A model generated the notes under the pieces. The model was not told the DNA's origin and searched no databases. It was given only the letters and a program-made list of their open reading frames with translations. Positions 1 through 12,200 of a stretch of DNA of 64,000 nt are shown in pieces. The DNA lies in contig OX465110.1 of NCBI GenBank assembly GCA_949987565.1, forward strand, positions 16,408,394 through 16,472,393, read 5' to 3'. The position numbers and the translations under genes were made by a program. The stretch's first letter is position 1. The number at the start of each line of letters is the position of its first letter. This DNA is from Luidia sarsii. Lineage: Eukaryota; Echinodermata; Asteroidea; Paxillosida; Luidiidae.

Positions 1-817
1 AAAAATTGTGTGTAGTGAATGTGGATTGTAAAACATCCAAAGATGGAGCATGGAAGTGTGCACATCCTGCTTATGAAACAAGTAGTATCACCATCGTTAT
101 CAATAACTGAGTACTGCATCGTTATTCTCATCTTTCTCACGAACACCATCCTCTTTGTTTCATAGGTTATTGCAAGTGCTGTTTTATCCATATACTGATA
201 CTTCCTGTGCAACAGAGCGACGACTACGTTTATTGAATTATGATGATGCACGATGATGCATGATATTCATCCACCAGTCTTTTTGTACATCGACTACAGT
301 GTAGCGAGAGGGCTTGGGACTTGTGTTCAGTGGGTGACCTGGCATTTTATTGAAAACCTCTCCGATCCAACGGGGTGGTTTGGCTCCGTGGTGGATGGTG
401 TATGTGATAACCTGGGTCCACGAACGAGCAGGGCCATATACGCGTATAACACCACACAAGTTGTTATCATGTGATGCTGCAGTGTGTGTGGGAGCGTCGG
501 TATGGGAGGATACCCGTAGATCGTGCGCATGCGTTTTCTGCCTGTTTCCGCCTTGCCTTGATGCGTTGGCAGGTAGTTGCCTGCCCCTGCGTGATAATCC
601 AGCCTTTGAGAAGGTGAACAGAGCAGGGATCCTGCCTCTGTGTGCAGCCCAAAGCCATTCCGGATGGCCCAGGAGAGTTCAATGGGCTGAAACTTCAACG
701 TGGGGCCTATCCTCCGCCGTGAATACATTATTCATGAGATTGCACAGCCGAGCGTGACTTCGTCTACACAGACGGGGCTGCTGCGAGGCATCCCATCCCA
801 AACCGCCTAGCATCACC
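1..817 (+). promoter_or_regulatory. Upstream region / probable 5' UTR and promoter of the RREB1-like gene
   Basis: The sequence before the first coding exon becomes CpG-rich from about 420 and stays so to about 1300, unlike the AT-rich intron that follows. I see no TATA box at a convincing distance and no coding exon. The overlapping reading frames on both strands here lack family resemblance or splice support. A CpG-type promoter and 5' UTR is the simplest reading. The transcription start is not determined. Confidence 0.4.
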
Positions 818-857
818 ATGTCTCGCCGCAAGCAAGCGATTCCGGCTAGGAGGACAG
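818..857 (+). CDS. RREB1: RREB1 coding exon 1: MSRRKQAIPARRT (NuRD/RBBP4-type motif)
   Basis: The exon has 13 codons plus one base, preceded by CATCACC at the ATG and followed by an exact GTAAGA donor. RRKQxxP at the extreme N terminus is the NuRD-recruiting, RBBP4-binding motif of SALL, FOG/ZFPM and BCL11 zinc-finger proteins, which also carry it on a tiny first exon. The single leftover G completes a Glu codon with AG at 16575-16576, so the phase fits. The link to exon 2 rests on phase and motif logic; a transcript was not seen. Confidence 0.72.
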
Positions 858-3209
858 GTAAGAAAAAATCGCTTCCAAATCTCTCCAACCCACAGCATGA
901 TGGCCGTGTCCACCACGGCAGGACTCCCGCGGTGAGATCAGACTTGGATCTGGTCGGGCTTTGGTGGCTCCGTCGCCAGGGCAAACTGCAGGAGTTTAAA
1001 TGGCCGACATCCTGCCAGTGCAAACTTTGGTGCACACAGGGTTTTTTTTCTATATTTTTTTTTATTTTGCTCCGGGGCCACAGCGCTGTCTGTGTGGAGA
1101 CTGAGTTCAGCGGTGACGTGCGCTGCGTTCAACAAGTACTCGCGGCACGTCGAGATCCAAGCCTGGCTTTCTTTGTTGGGTGAAAAAAAAGGATGCAGCT
1201 ATTAAACTCGCCAGGCAGATCGGGTTATTATCAAGCCCCATTCCGTCCCGATTTCCATCTTTGATCATCTTGGGGTGCCAGTCTTCGGCCCACGGTAAGA
1301 TCGTGGTGGTGTGTTCTTTTTAAAAGGACTATCTCGTCGTGGGATGTTGTGTCTAAAGTTTCGGGGTGTGTGTGGCCAAACTTTTCGTGAGGAACATCTC
1401 ATCCCTTTATGGCTTTCGTCCATCCATCCAATGTTTGATCATTTCGGTCTGCGATCGTGTGAGTCTGGTTTTTTTTTTAATGCTCATCATTCTCGGTTAT
1501 GAGGCAGAATTGTAATACGTTGTACTAATACTGGTTGGCGTGCGACGACGTCATGTCGTCTTTTGTTTTTTTGTGGTTCAACTTCCTGCCCGTGTTGACT
1601 GTGTGTGATGTGTATGTGATGGTGTGTGATGGAACTTTGGCTCGTCGTCTGAGCTGAGGGTGGGGATCGGACACCGAAGAGAGGGAGTGAAAAATGTCTG
1701 CACTGAATCACTGAATGCAGCACGACATCCGTGCATCTGACCTTTGTAGCGCCATAACTTTATCGGGGCCCTTTTTTACGTGCGTCTCTCCCTGAGCTAG
1801 CAACAAGTTGTTGGTCGTACATGCAGGGAGGGATTCTTTTCGGGGTGCCGTTTTATTTTCTCCCCCCCCCCCCTCGCTGTCTCTGCGTCCCTATCTTGTT
1901 TTTTTTCTTCTCTCGGTCGATCATGGGCTCGTTTCGTGGGGCTGTTCGCATGGGGGTAGATGGGGCCGCGGGACTGGTCAATTAATCATCCGTGGAGGTA
2001 ATTGGAACTGGGTGTGGCGTGGCGGGTGGGGGTGTTGGGGACCTCGGCGGCCCGGTTGGGATTGTGAGGGGGGAGGGTAGGTAGGTAACTGGCAAAGAAA
2101 GATGTTGGTGCGCAACATGCAACGTCGAGTCTATTATAGTTTGTGCTGATTTTAATGGAGTCGCATCGATGGCCAAGTGTGTGCCCATGATGATGAGGAT
2201 GACCTTCCTATAGGTAGATCTGTTTATGGAGTTGGCCCAGTTTCTCCCCCCTCCCCCCTCTCTCTCTCTCCCTCTACTGAGAACCTCGTCTTTGCCTTGT
2301 CATCAGGTCCAAATGGAACATCCAGAGGGACTTACTGGTGGTGGTGGGATAAGTTGAGATGTAAATTACTTTGGCTGATGTGAACAGTCACAGGGAAACT
2401 GGGATGATAAAAAAAACCACAATTTTCTTCTGCTCAATTTCCTTATTTTTTTTCTGTGCATTTTTTTGAAAAAGACATTGATGTACTTTGTATTCCTTTG
2501 TAAAATTGACTTATTTAGGATGGATTTTGTTTTGTATGTTTTTTTCTAGGAAATATTTTTTTTATTTAGTAAAAGTAAGGGCATGGTTTGTACGTGTTTT
2601 TTTAGTTATGTCAAATATGAGCCTTTGAGTCATTTAGGAGCATCTTATGTTGTCTTATCTTATAATTTTTTCGACTATAATTATGACCATCATCTGTCAG
2701 TTTGAGGCCAACTTTCTGGGATGTTTTTTTTAAAAAAGACTTCTCATTCTATTGGGGGACCAAGATTATGTTAACTCTGGAGGCTGTTTTACAGATTTAC
2801 TCGGGGTTTTTTTCAACTGATTTTTGTTTGTTTGTCTGCACAATGTTAACTGTCTGCTTGCATTAAAGGTTTTGGGGTAGTCATATATTGTTGGTTTATT
2901 AGAAACATTCAAAATTCATGTCCTGCTGTTTGTCTCTGTTGGGTTGCCAACAAAAATGGTAAACAGTTTGCGTCAAAGCATCTGGGTGGTTGCAGCACCC
3001 TGACTTTGGTGACACAGTGGAAAGGACTGATGTTGTTGGTTGATTGACAGAGAGGTGGAGAGAGAGAGATGGGGGAGAGAGATAGAGGTGGAGAGAGAGA
3101 TATGGAGAGAGAGACAGGGCCAGGGAGAACTAGAGAGAGTGAGAGAGAGAGAGGTGGAGTCAGAAAGAGAGACAGAGCCAGGGAGAACTAGAAAGAGTGA
3201 GAGAGAGAG

Positions 3210-3287
<78 letters not shown>

Positions 3288-6200
3288 CTAGAGAGAGCTA
3301 GAGAGAGGGAGAGAGAGAGAGGGCGGGGCCTGAAAAAAATAGAGAGAAAGAGAATGAGAGACATGAGAGAAAGTCATTGAAGTGAGTCCCACACTTTGAC
3401 CTGAACCCATTGTTATCTTGGCATTGGAGCGTGCAAACACTGCACCACCAACTCCATCGCCCATCGGTGCATGCTCACTAAGTTAAATTGGCTGATCCCC
3501 AGCACGCAGGGGTCTACTCTTTTCCTCTCTCTCCCTCTCATTCAAAATGCCATGCTCATAAGTACAGGTGCAGGTTTTTTTCTTTGGCTGCTCTGTGTGT
3601 ATATATTGTACTGTTTCTCTGTCAATAGTGTCATCCAATTAGTTTGGAGAGCCCCCTGACAGAAAGTAGTTTCTTTTGGGCATTCCTATGGGAGATAATT
3701 GGATGTTGTTTGTGGGTTTTGTGTCTGTGGTTTTTTTTTCTCTTTTTTTTTAGTATTCATTTATTTCTGTTTTCCACTTAAATATTCTTTTTTTGAGTGC
3801 TGTGATGTGTATACATGTATCCCGGAAAATGAAATAAATATAAATGTACATGTACTTTGAAGTGCCTCCTTCAGGATTGGACGGTAAATGTAATCAGCCT
3901 CTCTGTTCTTCGGGCTGCTCCAAGTACATGTAGCTATGCTGAGGTGGGGGGTGAGGGGGGGGGGTAGGCTACCGGGCCATGGTGGGAGAGGGAATTAAGA
4001 ATGGGGGTGCGACACATCACCAACCTCCACATCACAGATGGTATAACCATGGCAATGGTTCTGTATTCCCTAGTGGGTGTGTGTGATGGCATTTGCAGGA
4101 TGCTATCGTGTTTTTCGGGCACAGGATGCAGATAATGGCCCCTTAATTATGGACGGGTTTTTTTTTCTTCATAACAACAGAATGTGAAAACATCCCTCTC
4201 TCAGCAACTGATTTTTACAGGACGATGTCGACATGTATGGTTGCACAATGATGATAAAAACTATTCTTTTTATAGCACACAAGATATTCATTGAGTGACC
4301 TCTCTATAATTGTGTACATGTATGTCCTTCATCATTGAGATGAAAAGGCCTTTCTCTAAATCTGTTGTCATTTTTAGCCAAGTGCATAGAATTGTATTCA
4401 CAAGAAAAACTGCTTCCCAAGTTCATTGGAATACAGGGTTTTGTGACCTTTGTTTTTCCTCTTAGTCTCAGGCAAATTGCAACCCTCTCCATGTTGATCT
4501 TCCCATTGTCGTGCAAAACTGAAGATGAAAACTCTGTGCATTCATCATTTTGGAGTCTGTAGGGCCAATGTGTCCTGCTCCTTCTTTCCTCGTTTGTTGA
4601 GTACTCCATCAAGTGTGCTCCTTGTGATGAGTAATAATAAGACAGGAAACAGAGGCCTGTGGTGTTGTCATGGCAGCCCGTGAGTTTGCAGAGGCTGCTG
4701 TTGGATCAGAACAATCCTATCTTCAGAAAGCAGGGTGCTGCTATCGCAGAGCAGCAGCTTAAGCGCAGAACAATTTCTTAATCACACAAACCTTTGATCA
4801 GTCACATCACATTAGTACCAATCCACATTTGAGAAAGTTGCACTGACTGAGCCAGCCAGTAGAAGATCACATTGGAAATTTAATCTCAATTTTTGCCACC
4901 AGGCAGAACTTCATGCAAAGCAATTTTGTCGCAGTCGATTAAATGGATACTGGCTCCTGGGCCCTTACATTGCACAAAATGAGTCTGAAAGACTGAACGA
5001 CAGAAGCTGTTTGACATTGACGTGTTTGATTCGGATGGGAGGTGGCGTTTTATGAGATTGAGTTGTCTTCCCCGATCCCTGCTGCTCCAACTCTGGCAAG
5101 GCCGTTGGATGCACAGCTCTCCTCGGTTCCACGGCAGTCCTCCTTGCCACCGCCAGACCACCATGACTCCTCATGATTCAAGTATGATTCATCCAGATAG
5201 AGCGATTGTCTGCCTTCTAACCTGTCTGTTACCAGGCACAGCTACGGACGAGATAAAGTGCACGGTCCCCTCCATTTATTATCCTTTTGGAGAGACCTCC
5301 GCCAACCCAGTAATAGTAAGGAGGGCGGGGGAGAGCGATATCAAAGAACACATCCAAAGTTCAGCATCTGTGAGTGCCGGATAAGCCAGCCTGCCCTGCT
5401 CAGGCCACTGTTATACAAACAAGTTATCTCTGCTCAACCTCTCTCTCTGTCTCTGTGTTGTGGACTCCATCTATGGCAGTGTGCCCTTGCCCAGAATGGA
5501 CTGAGCAGGATCCATGCCTTATTCAGTCTGCCCAATTGTGTTTGCATGAACAGGGAGACTTGGATAAATAGGCAAGTGTGAATGAACATCAGAGGCAATA
5601 GACCGATTGCGCGAACACTGATCACATGCCATCATAGGCCCTATACTATAGTGTGTATTTTTTTTCCATCTAATTTGATGCAGAACAGGAGTGGAAATGA
5701 GCAAAGAAGACTGTCATAAATATTGTCCACATTCTTCTCTGTATGTTTCCATTACTGCTCTGTGCCAAATGAGATGAAAAAATACCCACTATAGGTCACG
5801 TGATGGCATGTACCGGTAAACAGTGGTCGTGCAATTGGTCTATCGTTGTTGTTTTTGAACGCCTAAGCTCAGGTTGTTGAAAGTAAATACCGGTATATAG
5901 TCAGTTCCTCCATTTAGATGTCCAAGCAGTTTACACATACATGTAGTTTGTATGAGTACACTACTACATGTACATGTACTTTGAAAGTGAGGAATTGTTA
6001 TGGCTGGAAGTTGACATTTTCATATCAATTGCCAGTAATCTTTCTTGCTTGCCCTGTACATCTAAAGGTGTAGTTGACTATCGTTGAAGAAGCTGGTAAT
6101 TCAGCGGCACAGGTCAAAAGGTTTGAACCAAACTAACATTCTGAAGGATTGAACACAAATGAATGAACACAAAACATTTTAAACTTTTAAACAGTTTGAC

Positions 6201-9200
6201 ATTGGATGTTCTGTGTGATGTACCTGTAAATGGAATCTGATGTCTAATTTACTTTCCTGGTATTATTAGTAAATCTGTGAAAATATTAAAAAAGAAGCAA
6301 GCAAATCTGTTTCAATGGGAACAATGGGCATTTTAAAGGGATATATTTTTTTTCAGAATAGACTCTTGAACCAGTAAGGGGTTTTAAGGTAGGGGTTGCT
6401 CCCATTCCAATTTTTGTTCATTTGCTGAGTCACTCACTGTGCAGTGGCTGATGCTGGAGGAGGATCGTCCCTAATGTACGTGTGAGGCCAAAGCTAAAAC
6501 ATGTCAGTCACCTCCAATGCTTAGAAATGCCAGTGAGCCAGCACTACAGGTGTTCAGTGGATGAGGGTCAGACGAATTCCTTCAGTGCACCGAGGATGAG
6601 AAGTTGAGAACACATGTACATGTACATGTGCACCCTCTTCAGGGTGCTTGGTGCATGCTAAGTTACAGGTCAACTTTGATAAGACTTAGCCATGAGCTCA
6701 TGGCTGAATTAATAATTTAATTCTTCTCACTAATCCCTACCCTACTCCTTGCCCTTCCCTTTGATCTCTCCCTACCAGCTTCACTCTTTGTCTTCTGTTT
6801 CTCATCCGTGTCCTATTCACTCTCTCCCCCCTTCCTTCGTGTACATGTATCTGTTTTGTCCTTGTCACTCTGCCTTTGAGAAAGGTCCTGCTAGGATCGA
6901 AACGTCGGGCCCACTAAATTTTTAGATACCGGTAGTTATAGTTATATCTATTATCAACAACTTGTTATGTTTTGTTCCTGATGATGTGTGTTTTCATCAG
7001 ATGCTTCATCAGATAGGCCTAATCGGAACACTTTTATTTGGTTCGGCCGGGGAGAATTTTTTTCTCGACTGATTTTTGTAACTTGGTGTGTCGAAAATGA
7101 AATCGTGGTCGGCTGTTAAAGGCCCAATACAACATTGGTAAAGGTCAAAAGATTGCCACAGTTTGTGTGTTAAACCATTAAACATAAAAAAGCAATCCTG
7201 CGAAGGTTTTAGCTCAAATGGTGATCGAAAGTAGAAAAAGGTAAAGAACCATTGATACTGTTTTTGCACCATTCTGTAGTGTAAGAAATAGTTTATGACT
7301 TGTGAGTAATAAACTATTTTTGTCAATGTTTGAGTGAAGATTTCTAGGGAAATACAGCATCCCAGACCGTAAGATTTCAACACCGCCATCACCATTTATG
7401 CAAACTGTGTAAATTAGAAGGAAATCTGTGGTCATCAATGTTTTCGATCTTACCAATGTTGTATTGGGCCTTTAAGCAACAACAAAGAATGAGGAAATGG
7501 TGGAGTCTGGTAGCATTGCATTAGCCATAGACATTATGTGGTGAGGTTATCTCAAACCAGCAGTGAACAGATACTGCAAGCAGAGAGAGCAGGATGAACC
7601 CAGTTTCCCATCCAGCACTCAAAGAGGGCAGACACTTCCTCTGGCTACACTCTGACTTAGACCTGAGTGGCAGTGGGTTGGAGGGAGGGAGGGAGGGAAG
7701 GAGGGAGGGAGGGGAAGAGAAGGGGTGGGGGCTGCTGGCTGATGTACATGTGCCTGTACATCCCTCTGATCCTCCTTGCATCCGGGGAAGAAGGGAGGGT
7801 GTCTGTGGAGACAGGGGAGAGGGAGGGAGGGGGGGCCATCAGGGGGCAGAATGGGTGGTTCGTTTGTGTTCCAAAAGAATAGGCTGCATGATTCTCAGAA
7901 AGGCAGGAATACTGATCAGAGATCCCGTGGGGCAATAAAATGGCTAATAACTTGAAAAACACAAATGGCAATTAATTGCCAATCATTGCCATTGCCTTGC
8001 ATATCCATTGCAACTTTGCAATCAGAGTTTTACGTATTTTGTGTTTTTGTCTATTAAAGATCAAATCCCTTACACTGAAGTAGGCCCTATTCTTTTTGTT
8101 TCCAAAGGATTTGAGTCTAAAGCAGTGGTTGAAAATTGTTACTGATGCATACGCCCGGTTTGTTCTAATCAATCAAACTTAAAGCCCCTACACACAACAT
8201 TGATCGAGGTCAAAGAATAGCATCCATACGTTGTCTGATCCAACACATGCATAAAATAGCACACAGGTGTGAACATTTCAATTCGCCAACCGAGTCTCGA
8301 GAAAATGGGGAAATCCGCATCTTTTGTTTCGCGAAAATGCAGCATTCAACGCCGTACTGTTCCGAAATATAGTTTAGATTTTGGTGAGACGTGAACGATT
8401 ACTTTTTTACTCTTTTCTTCCAAAATACAACATTTTAGGCAGAAATATTTCAGTGCAAGGTTTCTAAGTCTATAAACTTGTATAAACATCTTCAAACTGT
8501 ATAAGTTTCAGTGATATACAAAAATGTTGCAAACTGCTATAAGTTTCATGTAAATCTGTGAACATGTCTGTTTTTGGATCTTACCAATATTGTGTAGGGG
8601 CTTTAAAGCATTTGCTCCAAATGGTTTGCGGACTTAAAGGAATTCCAGGTGGGTGTTGGTCTCTTGAAACTTTTGGTCCCTAGGAGGGAGTCTCTTGTCT
8701 GTCTTGCTCTAGTGTCTTCAGAGTTTATCATATTCTTTCTCAAGCATCGCCCCCTCCTCTCTCAGTGACTCATCCTAGCCATTGTGCTTCCCAAGCACTT
8801 ACATTAACTTCAAAAGAAACTTTGTTGTAAGAATTACTCATACTTTGCAATATTATGATTGCAATTGCATGAAGGAAAATGTAATTCATTGACGGTTTGC
8901 CCTACTCAACGATTTTTTTTAAATCACTGCCTGTCTTCTCAGTGTTTTGAAGTAAGAACTGCCAAGGATTGAAATAAAGCCCTGACTTATTGGAAATTAT
9001 ATCATCCACGATGCCAGTAGCTCTTCATGACTGGGTTCCACAGGAAGTCATTTGCATTGGTGATAGGACAATTTACATGAATAATTGAGTGTGCATGTGG
9101 AAATCTGTGAGCATCCAGGTTGGAGGACCCGTGTGCATTCAGGGTTAGAATGGCAAGCTAGGAATTTCCCTGATAGTCAATAGGAATTTGCTATTCATCC

Positions 9201-12200
9201 AATAAATGCAAAAGGGTAAGTTGTCTTAACATGCGTGGAATTGTCACAAAGTCTTTCTCCTCTATTCATTTATATCAATTTCTTTTACTCCGATCTGCAT
9301 TAATTAGATTTTTTTTTTTTTACAGCAGGTATTGATGGAGAGACAACTTCAGGAGATACAGGAAATACTATGCAATATCTTCAGTCCTCAATTCAACAAT
9401 ACACGTGTGCTGTATGTTACAAACAGACCAGGGGCCGATTTCATAGAGCCGCTTAAGCGTGAAAATCTGCTAAGCATGAAAAAAGTAATCCTTGTGTTAA
9501 CGGGATTACTAACCACATTGCGGTGGTATATCAATTGATTTTGACCTGTTATCCACTCTCCATTGCTTAGCATGAATCAACGGTGAAATTTTGGTTGGCA
9601 AGGTGATCCCATTAGTAATGATTTTTTGTGCTTAAGCAAATTGTGGCGCTTAAGCGGCTCTATGAAATTGGGCCCTGGTTAAGATACAGACCACCGCTTG
9701 CATCACGGATAAGTTTTCCTTGAGACATTTTCTGCTCTGAGAGAAAACAAAATGCTGTGCAAGTTATCACTTTCATTTCCTGTCGGTCTCATAATTTGCG
9801 AATTTTCCCCCTCAGTGTTGCTTTATGTATAGGCCTACAATGGGAAAACCATGTGCAGGAAATAGCGTGCAAGAAATTACGATGGCTTGTTTTCCACCCA
9901 TGGATGTGGTTTCTGTGCATTTTGCACACAGGGCAGGGATGCTTTGTCTGTTCACTGTTACGATGCATGGATGCTCTTTTGATGTACGTGTCTTTCTTGT
10001 GGGAAGGGTAAATCGGGACTTTGGCATTTTCTTTGGTGTGTCGGTGTTGGAGTAGTAGAAAACCCCAGAGTCTGGTTTCTGTGGCGGTAACTAAGTGAGC
10101 AAGACAGGGTACTTGCACTCTGGGTCCTCTGCCTCCTGTTAGATTAATAATGCCGGCACCTGTTGCATTCTGACGTCTGGCAGGTGCTTTTGGCCATCTA
10201 ATTCTCAAACAGTCATACATATGCATGAACCTGCTAATTTCTCACTTTGGCACTTATTTATTCAGTGTGATTGTAAAGAATGCCACATTAACTTATTAAT
10301 TGAATAAAGTCAGGACTCGCGCATGATGTGTTCGGGATAATCGTATGCCCACATGTACATCAATAACCTTGTGTAATTTCTACTCCAGCCCATTCCACTG
10401 AATTTCTCTTCCTGTTGAAATGATCCAACAGGCTCCTTTTACAATGGAAATGAAATTCAAGACACAAAGAGTCCATTAACTACCAGCCTTGTTTCTCCAT
10501 GGAGGAAGCAAAAGGTGCGTTACGGTGTTTGTCTACTGGCCCCCACTCATGGTCCCCAGTGTCTGTGATGCTGGCAAGGCATGCAGGCAGCTGTTCGCAA
10601 GGCAAATCATCCGACATCATCATTATGAATTCAGTACAGGATAGGTACTGGTAGGGATTTAGTCAACAAGGAAACGGCACCCCACCATTCCTACATCATT
10701 ACAACGAATAGGCCTATACTTATCGCAATCTCATCTGTCGATGCTGCTGGCCTGGTAGAGTGCAGCACATGGCCCTGCCTGCCTCCTGGGACCAATTTCA
10801 TAGAGCTACTAAGCGCCAAAAATTGCTCGAAGGGAAGAACGGGAAATATAGATGTCCACAGATTTCCTTCTACTTTGTTTGTAGATGGTCATGATAGAAT
10901 CCTCATGTTGAAATCTTACGGCCTGGAATGCTGTATTTCTCGAGAAATCTTTACTCAAACATCGACAAATGGTTTATTACTCGTGAGTAATAAACTATGT
11001 CTTACCGTGACTACAGAGCTGTTTTTTTCCTTTTCTACTTTCTCTTTCTGTAATTAGTGTTTAGTATTGTCAAAAATGATGGATGTCTTTTCATAACCCA
11101 TACAATAGAAAAGACAGAAAAGAATACATTTGACTTTTTGTTTTAACTCAACCCACACATATTTATACACTAGTGTTTGAAGTTGATTGAATGCTGATTT
11201 GAATTCCTACATTTCTCTGTTTTTACTTTTCAATGGAAAGTAACATTTTAAACATCAGTTGACTAAAAGATGCAGCATTGAAGGAAAGTAATCCCAAATT
11301 GATTAATCACTTTCTTGACCTTTTGGGGATTTCTTAAATCATCAACTGCAGGCATGTGCACAATGTACTTTCAGTTCCTTCCTCCGTGCTGACACGTACA
11401 TGTACAGTAGTTCTTAGAAACTCATTTTGAAAGCTGTACATGTATGTACATGTACACATGTACAAGCAGGGAACACCAATTAAATTGCACACTACCAGTA
11501 CCAGGAACAGGCTGAGAGTGAGGGGAGTTATATATTATTGTTAGTATTGGTGCCACTCAGTTATTCGGGGCATGTGCACATTGTGCATTTGTTTAATCAA
11601 CAAGAACAAGGCATGTTGTTGAGCCTGCCTGGTGAATTCCAGCGGGCTGGTTTAGGCTGGGCATTTGCTGGTTGGAGGATGCTTATCAGGGGGAAGATGG
11701 AGAAAGATAAACTCTGGTCAGGATGTGCCAGCATGTTTTTAGACTTGGACAGCCTCTGTCTGTGTGACTGTAAGCTCCAACTATGCTATGCCAGAATAGC
11801 TGTTTGTTTGCAATCGTGAATCTTGGCCTTTTTTAAAGAATTGATATTTCCTTTTGTGAAGATTTAGGCAGATCATGAATTCATAATGTTTATCTTGCGC
11901 TCTGGGCAAATATGCTTGTTTCTGTGAACCCAAACTTATCAGACTGAATCAAAGTCAACATCACTGGTGCTCTTGGCCATTATCAGAAATTGCAGTAGTG
12001 TGGTGCCTCATGTAATGTACATGTGTATGTACACTGCACTCCTCCTCAGTGTCACAGTATGAGGAAGTCAAGGCCAGGTCATACAGGATACCGGTGATGG
12101 TGGTTGGTGCCCCGCTTGGCTGTTGGCTAGGGCTATAAGTTGATGGTCATCCCAGCCTGTGATTCATCATTATGGTACATGTACATTGGCTGCATGCCTC

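Noticed and set aside
350..757. Overlapping open frames on both strands upstream of RREB1
   Set aside because: No family resemblance, no splice or start context, and several conflicting frames of similar length; best read as 5' flank.
1808..2383. Gly/Trp-rich and Pro/Ser-rich frames in RREB1 intron 1
   Set aside because: Low-complexity translation of G-rich and CT-rich tracts.
7594..7971. Gly/Arg/Glu-rich frames over the GGGA repeat
   Set aside because: Produced by the simple repeat; strands mirror each other.
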